From a bacterium (GTDB taxonomy: Bacteria; Patescibacteriota; Gracilibacteria; JAUYGZ01), in NCBI GenBank assembly GCA_030699855.1, contig JAUYKR010000142.1:1-15082 (forward strand): a stretch of 15,082 nucleotides of DNA, in the 5' to 3' direction. Below the pieces are notes generated by a model. That model was given only the letters and a program-made list of their open reading frames with translations, was not told the DNA's origin and did not search any database. The first letter of the stretch is position 1. Every line of letters begins with the position of its first letter. The position numbers and the translations under genes are program-made. Below are positions 5,671 through 12,343 of the stretch, piece after piece.

Positions 5671-8478
5671 CTAAACCTGGTGGCTTGTCTCCTCCATCTG
5701 AAAGTGCTCTTCAGATTGCTTTTCCAGCAGTGTCACTAGAAGCAAAGCAATCACAACCGGAAGAGCTGACCAGACAAAAGCTTCCTGAGAAAAGAATAAG
5801 TAATCGATAACCAAAACTGTGGGTAGAACGAAGCCTAAAAAGAGAGTTAGAACGTAATGCCGTAAATAGCGTGATGCCTTGAAGTACAGTGCGTGACCGA
5901 GTCCACCGGCCAAAACTCCGTTAGTGATGCCAATAGTAAGAATAACCCAGTCCATGTGCACAAGCTCATCCCAGCTGGAAAATGGGAGTTGAAAGATTGC
6001 GGCAATTAAAAATAAATAGAAGAAAAATTGAAAGGCTCTTTTCTCGATCTTTTCCTGAAGAAAATATTGATTATTAACGACTGTATAGATCAAAAGGAAG
6101 ATAATGACGCCTATGGCCAGAACATTTCCCAGGAAGTGTGGAGTAGACCACGACAGAGATAATGTGCCATTTGTCAGTAAGAACGTGAGGCTGCTGAAAC
6201 ACAGTGCGATGATTATGGCCGAAGAAAGGAGCCAAAATTTCCGACTGTAAAACCTGGTCGAGGAATGATAATAAAAATAAAACAAAGCGATAGCAACGGT
6301 ACTCATGTCCGCAATGGCCATGTAATGGGAAGGGATGGTATTCGATGCAGCCGCGTGGACCAAGTAAATGTGCGCCGCCAAAAGAAAAGCAGTAATCCAA
6401 AAACCCCCAGTGAGAGGGACACCCCGCAAAGGCTCACGATAACGAAAAAATCTGAATAAAGCGATGAGGCCTAAAGCAATGGCCGAACTCCACAGGCGGA
6501 TGGCGGCGCTGGTACCGGAAGTAACACCGTTCTCCGCCATGTACCAAATGGCAAATGGATTCATAATCCAAACTATGGCAACAAAAGTCATGACAATGAG
6601 GTAGTTGCGCGTCTTGCGAGGAGAAGTCAGCTGAAAGTAGCAGTGCTTAACGGTATTGAGAAAGGAGAGAACCTGATCCTGTTTTTGTTCATCCAGCTTG
6701 GTATGAATTTTAAAGGTATCGTGGTGAATGTGACCATGACGACTCGAAGACACAAGCTCAAAATCAAGCTTTTGTTCGTGCAGGATATCAAAAACCCGCT
6801 GAAAGGAATGGCCATTCTCCTGCCTCCACACCTTGACGCACAGTGAATCGCTGTCGAACTTTTGAGAATAAATCAGAGACACCACCTGGCCGCAAGTAAA
6901 ATTACCAATAGCAACATTTTCAAAAAGCTCCGGAAGTCCGGAGACTCCTAGTGTCCTGAATGCTGTCAAAAGAACCCTATCATGAACCTCCTGGATATAC
7001 CCCAACTCACGCCTCTCCATGTATTTTTCGAGCATACTTTTTCCAATTTCAATCAAATCATGCCGATCCATAGCCTTAAGCCTCTCGGTTATATAGGATT
7101 TCGCATACCCGCTGATAACATAATTTCTCCAATAGGGCTGAAACTGTTCATCTTTTTTGAGTTCAAATTGTATGAGGTCTCCGTCGCGAAGACGATGCGA
7201 AAGCGGTCGCTGAACGGAATTAATTTTTACAGAAAAAACGTGCGAAGCCTTCCTATGAAGATAATAAAAAGCCGAGTCCAGCGCCGTACAATCCGGAGGA
7301 AGATGGAGAATTTTGCTATCCTCCAGGTAAACCGTGATTGAGCCTTGGAGAATGTCACTCTCTAACGCCGCAAAATACTCTTGGCTTTTATCACTGGTGT
7401 CGTGGTGAATTCGCCGTAAGTTGTCAACCCACGGCAACTCAAGCCCACGGAAATTGCCAGATGTGCCAAAACAAAGAGTGGAAACTCCACGCAAATAATA
7501 GTCATACATGTCTGCCGTCATAAAGTGAAAATTCAGGACCGAGCCATCTTCGCAAACTATTGCGGTCTTAAGGTATTGGTGGCCATTTTCCTTTGGGACG
7601 GAAATGTAGTCCTCGACACTTCCCGGAACGCTCTTCCAGATCGAGTGAACACCTCGAAGTGCCAAAAAGCAGCTATTGGCATCATTCAAAAGGACATAGG
7701 CATCCTGCAAAAAACTTTGCCGCGCCTGATCACCAGAGTACAGCGCGTCACCGTCAATCGATATGACAATTTCAATTCGATCCATTCCTACAAAATTCGG
7801 TGACGTCTTAACTTTCTTCAGAATGGAGTCCTTAAAATCATCATAATAAGCCTCACGCTCACCAAGCTGCTGCTCTAGCTCCCTAAACTGGTCCTCAACC
7901 AGGTAACGATAACTCCAGTACTTGAGCTGCCTCTCCAGATCAGTGATCCCCAGTCTGCCGGCTATCTTCGCGTAAATATCCAGGGTTTCTTGCGAAATTC
8001 TCTTCTGCTTCTCTGGTCGGAAGTAATGCAGCGTCTGCATATTGTGAAGCCTGTCGCAAAATTTAATGATGACGATACGAACGTCGACCTGCATAACTTC
8101 GAAGATTTTTCGAATACTTTCAATTTTTGTGTTGAAAATATGGACACCATTTTTTTTTACATCATGGTGGGTCAACTTCGTAAGTGCGCCGACCATCTGG
8201 CCTACTTGCCGTCCAAAAGTCTTTTGAACATTCTTATTGCTCATGGAAGTATCCTCAACGACGTCATGGAGCAGCGCGGCAATCAAACTATCCTCATCGG
8301 CCCTGTACTCCGTAAGCATTATCGCCACCTGCAGCGGGTGAATTATATAAGGCTCACCACTCTGCCTTTTCTGACCCTCATGAGCTTTCTTCGCGAATTC
8401 ATAGGCCTGACTAATACGCGCCTCATCAAATTTTTTTTGATAAGTTCTAAATCTATCAAGAAGGGTGTTAATGGTCAT
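5671..8478 (-). CDS. RelA/SpoT homologue fused to an EamA/DMT-type transporter
   Basis: One uninterrupted frame of 935 residues joins a long RSH protein to a membrane transporter. Domains in order: an HD alarmone hydrolase (about 22-176) with His47, His71-Asp72, Glu75-Asp76 and Asp142 in FCDRLHNM all present; a decayed synthetase region (about 215-345); a TGS domain (379-439); the RSH helical domain (446-536); an ACT-like domain (544-614); then ten hydrophobic helices (about 624-642, 656-676, 690-710, 719-737, 747-768, 783-801, 815-832, 843-861, 873-893, 899-917) with an EamA pattern. Basic residues lie in alternate loops (RFFRYREPLR, STRFYSRK, KASRYLRH), as expected for both ends in the cytosol. 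The HD part should degrade (p)ppGpp; the membrane part probably moves an amino acid or similar metabolite. I chose the ATG at 8478, which lies 23 nt from an extended -10; a TTG at 8511 would add 11 residues. It is divergent from sbnA-sbnB. Confidence 0.88.
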   Translation of the reverse strand: MTINTLLDRFRTYQKKFDEARISQAYEFAKKAHEGQKRQSGEPYIIHPLQVAIMLTEYRADEDSLIAALLHDVVEDTSMSNKNVQKTFGRQVGQMVGALTKLTHHDVKKNGVHIFNTKIESIRKIFEVMQVDVRIVIIKFCDRLHNMQTLHYFRPEKQKRISQETLDIYAKIAGRLGITDLERQLKYWSYRYLVEDQFRELEQQLGEREAYYDDFKDSILKKVKTSPNFVGMDRIEIVISIDGDALYSGDQARQSFLQDAYVLLNDANSCFLALRGVHSIWKSVPGSVEDYISVPKENGHQYLKTAIVCEDGSVLNFHFMTADMYDYYLRGVSTLCFGTSGNFRGLELPWVDNLRRIHHDTSDKSQEYFAALESDILQGSITVYLEDSKILHLPPDCTALDSAFYYLHRKASHVFSVKINSVQRPLSHRLRDGDLIQFELKKDEQFQPYWRNYVISGYAKSYITERLKAMDRHDLIEIGKSMLEKYMERRELGYIQEVHDRVLLTAFRTLGVSGLPELFENVAIGNFTCGQVVSLIYSQKFDSDSLCVKVWRQENGHSFQRVFDILHEQKLDFELVSSSRHGHIHHDTFKIHTKLDEQKQDQVLSFLNTVKHCYFQLTSPRKTRNYLIVMTFVAIVWIMNPFAIWYMAENGVTSGTSAAIRLWSSAIALGLIALFRFFRYREPLRGVPLTGGFWITAFLLAAHIYLVHAAASNTIPSHYMAIADMSTVAIALFYFYYHSSTRFYSRKFWLLSSAIIIALCFSSLTFLLTNGTLSLSWSTPHFLGNVLAIGVIIFLLIYTVVNNQYFLQEKIEKRAFQFFFYLFLIAAIFQLPFSSWDELVHMDWVILTIGITNGVLAGGLGHALYFKASRYLRHYVLTLFLGFVLPTVLVIDYLFFSQEAFVWSALPVVIALLLVTLLEKQSEEHFQMEETSHQV

Positions 8479-8501
8479 GCCTGTGGACACAGTTGGTATG
8501 G

Positions 8502-8510
8502 ATTGTAGCA
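8502..8510 (-). promoter_or_regulatory. Extended -10 promoter for the RSH-transporter gene
   Basis: The minus strand reads TGC-TACAAT, an extended -10 (TGn plus five of six matches). Transcription should start near 8495, about 16 nt before the ATG. No clear -35 is present, which is common for extended -10 promoters. Its upstream half overlaps the promoter of sbnA on the other strand. Confidence 0.5.
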
Positions 8511-8518
8511 AACACGAC

Positions 8519-8527
8519 TGATAAAAT
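8519..8527 (+). promoter_or_regulatory. Extended -10 promoter for sbnA-sbnB
   Basis: TGA-TAAAAT is an extended -10 (TGn plus five of six matches). The start would be near 8534, about 13 nt before the ATG at 8547. A -35 at the usual distance would fall on the -10 of the leftward promoter (8502-8507), so the two promoters should compete for polymerase. Confidence 0.45.
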
Positions 8528-8546
8528 CGAATTATTACTGTCTACA

Positions 8547-9512
8547 ATGTCTGACAAATCAACACTCATCGCAAGACTACGAAAACTAAGGCCACTCATC
8601 GGCAATACTCCTGTGATTGAGCTTGCCCACGAAAAAATTCAGCTCTTTGCCAAGCTGGAATATTTGAACATGATGGGATCCATAAAAGACCGTGTGGCGT
8701 ACTTCATCATCGAGCAAGCGCTTAAGCGAGGTGAGATCCATTCCGGAACCACCGTGATTGAATCGTCATCGGGGAACTTCGCCGTGGCTCTGGCAGCAAT
8801 ATGCAACACTCTTGGCATTCGCTTCATAGCCATTGTGGACCCGCATGTCAGCACGCTGAACAAAAGCCTTCTAGAGGTCTTGAAAGCTGAGGTCATCTGC
8901 GTGGCCGAGACAGACAGGAATCAGAATTACCTTGCTGCCCGACTAAGAAAAGCAGAGGAATTAGAAAAATCAATTGAAAACTCTTATTGGCCAAAGCAGT
9001 ACGAAAATGAAGACCATACTCTTTGCCACTATTTAGGACTCGGCCCGGAGATTTGCAGACAAATGGTGACTTTGGACTATGCATTTTTACCGGTCAGCAG
9101 CGGAGGCGCCTTGTCCGGAGTCTCAAAGAGGCTGAAAGAACACTACCCGAAAATAACCATCGTCGCCGTCGACGTAGAGGGGTCGGTGGCGCTGGGCGGC
9201 GAGCCAAAGAGGCGTCTGATACCGGGCATGGGTACAAATAGGAAGGAACTCCCTTTACTGAAACAGGCAAAGTTTGACAAGACCATGATCATGCCCGAAA
9301 AAAGAACCATTGAGGCCTGCCATGAGCTCCTCCGTGAATACTCACTCCTGTGCGGCGGAGCAACTGGTACCGTCTACGCCGCCATCACCCAATACTTTCA
9401 AGAAAACCAGCCGGTGAACAAACCAAAAGTAATCTTCCTCTGTTCAGATCATGGAAGATGCTATCTCGACACCGTCTACAATCCAAAATGGGTCAGTGAA
9501 CACTTTTCCTAA
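8547..9512 (+). CDS. sbnA: N-(1-amino-1-carboxyethyl)glutamate synthase-like PLP enzyme (SbnA family)
   Basis: This 321-residue enzyme belongs to the cysteine-synthase fold. SbnA joins O-phospho-L-serine and L-glutamate to give N-(1-amino-1-carboxyl-2-ethyl)-glutamate, the first step to L-2,3-diaminopropionate. Visible motifs: GNTPVIEL (19-26); KLEYLNMMGSIKDR (36-49), with Lys47 as the PLP Schiff-base lysine; ESSSGNF (72-78), the substrate loop; SSGGALSG (184-191), the PLP-phosphate loop; VEGSVALGG (210-218) and RRLIPGMGTNR (222-232), which resemble S. aureus SbnA more than CysK as I remember them. A plain cysteine synthase is the main alternative, but the neighbouring sbnB, 6 nt downstream, strongly favours SbnA. 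I chose the ATG at 8547; a TTG at 8493 would add 18 unconvincing residues and overlap the RSH start region. TAA stop. No Shine-Dalgarno. Confidence 0.85.
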   Translation: MSDKSTLIARLRKLRPLIGNTPVIELAHEKIQLFAKLEYLNMMGSIKDRVAYFIIEQALKRGEIHSGTTVIESSSGNFAVALAAICNTLGIRFIAIVDPHVSTLNKSLLEVLKAEVICVAETDRNQNYLAARLRKAEELEKSIENSYWPKQYENEDHTLCHYLGLGPEICRQMVTLDYAFLPVSSGGALSGVSKRLKEHYPKITIVAVDVEGSVALGGEPKRRLIPGMGTNRKELPLLKQAKFDKTMIMPEKRTIEACHELLREYSLLCGGATGTVYAAITQYFQENQPVNKPKVIFLCSDHGRCYLDTVYNPKWVSEHFS

Positions 9513-9518
9513 ATCCAC

Positions 9519-10484
9519 ATGCTGTATTTGAATGATCAGGACATATCCACGCTATCTGCTGACTGGAAGTCTAATCTCAGCTGTATCACCAGGGCGCTGG
9601 AGCTTATGCAGGCCGGAGATTTTGTGCAGCCTATAAAACCCTATCTCCGCTACCGTGATCAGAACAATCGAATTATCGCCATGCCGGCTTTTATCGGTGG
9701 AGACATCAACACAGCCGGACTGAAGTGGATCGCCAGCTTTCCGGAGAACATAAAGAAAGAACTCCCCAGAGCTCACTGCGTGATCATATTAAACGAGGCT
9801 GAAACAGGCGTGCTAAAAGCAATGATATGTTCTGGAAAGATAAACGCGGTCAGGACGGCATCCGTGAGTGGCGTGATGATTCAGGCGTTCTTAAAGGTGC
9901 GGCCCAAACAGTCACTCCGTGTAGGAGTCATTGGAGTTGGGCCGATTGGAAAAACCCATTTGGAAATGATTGAAGTAATGTTTGGCAACCAAGTTCAAGA
10001 GTATTTGGTATTCGACCTCATCCGCCCGCAAGTGGAAAATTTGCCAGGGGCAGTTCAAAACCGCACGAAAATATGCGGCAGTTGGAAAGAGGTCTACCAG
10101 TCTTCCGATATCTTCATCACTTGTACAGTGTCGAAGGAGCGCTACATCGACCAGGCGCCGCAGCCAGGACAGCTCATTATCAACGTCTCGTTGCGAGACT
10201 TTCAACCGCAGTCAGTCAAAGACACGCAAGTCATCGTCGATGACTGGGAAGAAGTTTATCGGGAAAACACCGACATCGAAGCTATGGTCACAGCAGGCCT
10301 TCTGACTCAGAGCTCCACCATGAGCCTGACAGACGCCACACTCGGCGGAGCAATAGATGCTATTCCAAAAAGTATGTCAATTTTCTTTAACCCCATGGGA
10401 ATGGGCATATTTGACCTCGCGATTGCGGAAAAGTGCTACCAAGCAGCACTGAGGGAGGGAATTGGCGTACATCTGGCATTATAA
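9519..10484 (+). CDS. sbnB: 2,3-diaminopropionate-forming dehydrogenase, ornithine cyclodeaminase family (SbnB)
   Basis: This 321-residue protein is of the ornithine cyclodeaminase/mu-crystallin family and matches SbnB. SbnB oxidises and hydrolyses the SbnA product with NAD+, giving L-2,3-diaminopropionate and 2-oxoglutarate. Visible landmarks: MLYLND at the start; FVQPIKPYLRYR (35-46); RIIAMPAFIGG (51-61); GLKWIASFP (67-75); VIILNEAETG (88-97); the NAD-binding Rossmann turn VGVIGVGPIGKTHLEM (135-150); VIVDDWEE (238-245); and the C-terminal NPMGMGIFDLA (291-301). These blocks are shared with S. aureus SbnB as I recall it. It follows sbnA by 6 nt on the same strand, so the two should be cotranscribed and translated in fixed proportion. 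It ends 4 bp from the convergent ftsL-like gene. No siderophore or peptide synthetase gene is in the window to use the product. Confidence 0.88.
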   Translation: MLYLNDQDISTLSADWKSNLSCITRALELMQAGDFVQPIKPYLRYRDQNNRIIAMPAFIGGDINTAGLKWIASFPENIKKELPRAHCVIILNEAETGVLKAMICSGKINAVRTASVSGVMIQAFLKVRPKQSLRVGVIGVGPIGKTHLEMIEVMFGNQVQEYLVFDLIRPQVENLPGAVQNRTKICGSWKEVYQSSDIFITCTVSKERYIDQAPQPGQLIINVSLRDFQPQSVKDTQVIVDDWEEVYRENTDIEAMVTAGLLTQSSTMSLTDATLGGAIDAIPKSMSIFFNPMGMGIFDLAIAEKCYQAALREGIGVHLAL

Positions 10485-10488
10485 GTTT

Positions 10489-10854
10489 CTAGCTTCCTGC
10501 AGCCAAATCAACAAACTCTATCTCCGCCGGGTCTATTATCGGCAGACGCTGTACCACATCCTGCATTTCAATCACGTCCAGGGATTTTAGACGGGCGATG
10601 CGCATGTTCCAGACTTCGTTTTCGATGATCAGCTTGGCCCGCTCGCGCTCGAGGGAATTGATGATTACACCCTGAGAAGCCACCTGATTAAATTCAGATA
10701 AATAAAAAAAACTGGTGAAGCTAACCAGAATGACAAGAACCGCCACAACAAAATATGCCTGGAAGAACAGTTGCTTGAAACCAGATTCTCGACTTTTCCG
10801 TTCATGCGTCACGGAAGGCTTTTGCGTCTGCCTGCGCAACTGAATTATGGCCAT
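10489..10854 (-). CDS. ftsL: FtsL-like cell-division membrane protein
   Basis: This 121-residue protein has the layout of FtsL: a basic cytoplasmic N-terminus (1-29), a single membrane helix (about 31-52, FQAYFVVAVLVILVSFTSFF) and an extracytoplasmic coiled coil (about 55-95, ending ERERAKLIIENEVWNMRIARLK). FtsL pairs with FtsB and FtsQ to activate septal wall synthesis. Sequence conservation in FtsL is low, so the call rests on topology, length and position. It lies 8 nt after rsmH, the usual place of ftsL in the division and cell wall cluster. A DivIC/FtsB-type protein is the alternative. The usual next gene (ftsI) is missing, because sbnB converges on it with only 4 bp between the stops. 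TAG stop. Confidence 0.68.
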   Translation of the reverse strand: MAIIQLRRQTQKPSVTHERKSRESGFKQLFFQAYFVVAVLVILVSFTSFFYLSEFNQVASQGVIINSLERERAKLIIENEVWNMRIARLKSLDVIEMQDVVQRLPIIDPAEIEFVDLAAGS

Positions 10855-10862
10855 GAAAATAC

Positions 10863-11795
10863 TTATGAAAGCTTTTCCGCTACTCTCAGCTTAGCACTTC
10901 TCGCCCTGGGATTCAGCCGAATTTCATCCTCCCCGGGTAAAATTGGTCTCGGAGTCAGTATCCGCAGCGCGGGAAGTTTGCCGCAAGCACAGACAGGAAT
11001 TTTTGGCGGACACACGCAGGGGAAGGCAGCCTTTCTGAATGCCAGCTTCACCAGCCGGTCCTCCAGGGAGTGATAGCTGATCACCACGATTCGCCCACCT
11101 GGAGCGATCAGTGAGATCGCGGACTGGAGAGCGAGATCAAGGGCCGACAGCTCTTCATTGACGGCAATTCTCAGGGCTTGAAAGGCACGGGTAGCCGGAT
11201 GCTTGCGAGAACCGTGAAAGCCGGTCTTTCTGTACACTCCTTCGACTAACTGGGACAATTGAGCCGTGGTCGCGATGGGCTGGCGAGAGCGACTGAGCAA
11301 AATCGCTTCCGCGATCGCAGTGGCGCGCGGCTCTTCACCATAGTTTTTAAAAATATGAACCAGTTCCGCAGACGAAAGGCTGTTGACCAGTTCAGCCGCC
11401 GTCTTTCCTTTCGTCCGATCCATTCGCATGTCCAACGGGCCATCCTGCTGATAAGAAAAACCACGCTCTCCTTCATCCAAGTGAGGAGAGGCCACGCCCA
11501 AATCGAAGAGAATGCCGTCAAAGTTGATCTTTTCTCTCTGGACGAAATCGGCAAGATGACGAAAATTCAAATAATATCCGTGAAAACGGTCAGAAAATTC
11601 TCGCAAATTCTCACGGGCAAAGTTCAGATGTGATGTGTCATGATCAAGTCCTACAATCGATCCAACAAAACCTGGGGAACTTAAAATGGCCCTGCTATGC
11701 CCACCCAAACCGAGCGTCGCGTCAATAATGATCTTCCTTTTTACAAGATCGAGGCAACGAATGACTTCACTTTGCATGACCGACTGATGCTTCAT
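10863..11795 (-). CDS. rsmH: 16S rRNA m4C1402 methyltransferase RsmH (MraW)
   Basis: RsmH adds the N4-methyl group to C1402 of 16S rRNA in the ribosomal P site, using S-adenosylmethionine. The 310-residue length is normal. Nearly every family motif is visible: HQSVMQSEVI (3-12); IDATLGLGGHS (24-34), the SAM-binding turn; GLDHD (49-53); ILFDLGVASPHLDEGERGFS (95-114); DGPLDMRMD (118-126); KHPATRAFQALRIAVNEEL (198-216); GGRIVVISYHSLEDRLVK (233-250); and LNPRARSAKLRVAEK (294-308). A C-x-C-x6-C-x-C cluster (260-271) is common in the family. The ATG at 11795 has no Shine-Dalgarno. It is the first gene of a short operon with ftsL. There is no mraZ upstream; the divergent neighbour is hup. Confidence 0.97.
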   Translation of the reverse strand: MKHQSVMQSEVIRCLDLVKRKIIIDATLGLGGHSRAILSSPGFVGSIVGLDHDTSHLNFARENLREFSDRFHGYYLNFRHLADFVQREKINFDGILFDLGVASPHLDEGERGFSYQQDGPLDMRMDRTKGKTAAELVNSLSSAELVHIFKNYGEEPRATAIAEAILLSRSRQPIATTAQLSQLVEGVYRKTGFHGSRKHPATRAFQALRIAVNEELSALDLALQSAISLIAPGGRIVVISYHSLEDRLVKLAFRKAAFPCVCPPKIPVCACGKLPALRILTPRPILPGEDEIRLNPRARSAKLRVAEKLS

Positions 11796-11873
11796 TTTTC
11801 GCTTGTGGAAGAGGATAAATAAATATTATCTCAGATGAACAGCTCAGCAAAGCCAGAAAAGAGTTAAATTGAT

Positions 11874-11902
11874 TTGACTCCTGCACTCCGAGCTTGCATA
11901 CT
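11874..11902 (+). promoter_or_regulatory. Promoter for hup
   Basis: TTGACT (11874-11879), a 17-bp spacer and CATACT (11897-11902, four of six matches). The start near 11909 leaves a leader of about 35 nt, the longest in the window, rich in T and without a Shine-Dalgarno. The rsmH promoter must also lie in this 148-bp gap; TAATAT on the minus strand near 11825 is a weak candidate. Confidence 0.55.
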
Positions 11903-11943
11903 TCATTTCGACCTCGTTCTTTTTAGTTCCTTAATTTATTTCT

Positions 11944-12219
11944 ATGACCAAGCAAGACTTGATCAATGCAGCTGCAGCTGCTGCCGGTGTTACCAAGAAG
12001 GCTGCCTCTGATGTACTGGAAGCAGTACTCAAGTCCATTACTGCTACGCTGCGCAAGGGCAGCACGGTGACCATCACCGGATTCGGAACCTTCCGCGTGA
12101 GCAAGCGCTCCGCTCGCACAGGCGTGAACCCAAGGAACCCAAGTGAGAAGATCAAGATCCCTGCTATGAAGCTCCCTGCCTTCAAGGCCGGAAAGGGCCT
12201 CAAGGACAGCGTTCGCTAA
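11944..12219 (+). CDS. hup: HU-family DNA-binding protein
   Basis: This 91-residue protein is a typical HU: a dimeric nucleoid protein that bends DNA. The N-terminal helices are MTKQDLINAAAAAAGVTKKA and following (1-38). The beta-arm region starts with GFGTF (46-50) and carries R-T-G-V-N-P-R-N-P (58-66), whose proline would sit at the tip that inserts into DNA, then KIKIPA (69-74). The end, PAFKAGKGLKDSVR, is the usual C-terminal helix. All twelve lysines use AAG, unlike neighbouring genes, which mix AAA and AAG; this suggests high expression. The gene stands alone, with its own promoter and a strong terminator. IHF is the alternative, but the sequence is closer to HU. Confidence 0.95.
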   Translation: MTKQDLINAAAAAAGVTKKAASDVLEAVLKSITATLRKGSTVTITGFGTFRVSKRSARTGVNPRNPSEKIKIPAMKLPAFKAGKGLKDSVR

Positions 12220-12242
12220 TCGCATTGCTTTGAAACGTAAAG

Positions 12243-12284
12243 AAAAGCCGCTCCGACAGAACGTCGAGCGGCTTTTTATTTTTT
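12243..12284 (+). terminator. Rho-independent terminator of hup
   Basis: AAAAGCCGCTCCGAC (12243-12257) pairs with GTCGAGCGGCTTTT (12263-12276) around a 5-base loop (AGAAC), with one bulged C. A T-rich tail follows to 12284. Because A-runs flank the left arm, it could also stop transcription on the other strand. It separates hup from pyrG. Confidence 0.9.
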
Positions 12285-12297
12285 CAAGCCCGAAAGT

Positions 12298-12325
12298 TTG
12301 CGTGTGGAAGAACATCGAGTACAAT
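12298..12325 (+). promoter_or_regulatory. Promoter for pyrG
   Basis: TTGCGT (12298-12303), a 16-bp spacer and TACAAT (12320-12325, five of six matches). The start near 12332 gives a leader of only about 12 nt. GTCAC (12326-12330) and GTGAC (12339-12343) form an inverted repeat that ends at the base before the ATG and could be an operator. Confidence 0.5.
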
Positions 12326-12343
12326 GTCACCATATAAAGTGAC

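Noticed and set aside
5666..5673. Possible recoding of TGA (as in some CPR lineages with TGA as Gly)
   Set aside because: TGA is rare as a stop, and the one case is followed two codons later by TAA. But all long genes read through without any in-frame TGA and use GGN for Gly, so the standard code fits.
7990..8508. 172-codon open frame on the plus strand
   Set aside because: It is antisense to the HD domain of the RSH-transporter gene, which is well conserved. No promoter or family signal supports it.
8493..8546. Longer sbnA frame from a TTG, overlapping the start of the RSH gene
   Set aside because: The added residues do not resemble the family N-terminus, and the promoter -10 would lie inside the coding region. 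The ATG at 8547 fits better.
11976..11986. GCAGCTGC-type palindromic repeats near the hup start
   Set aside because: They encode the poly-Ala helix of HU with Ala codons and need no other explanation.
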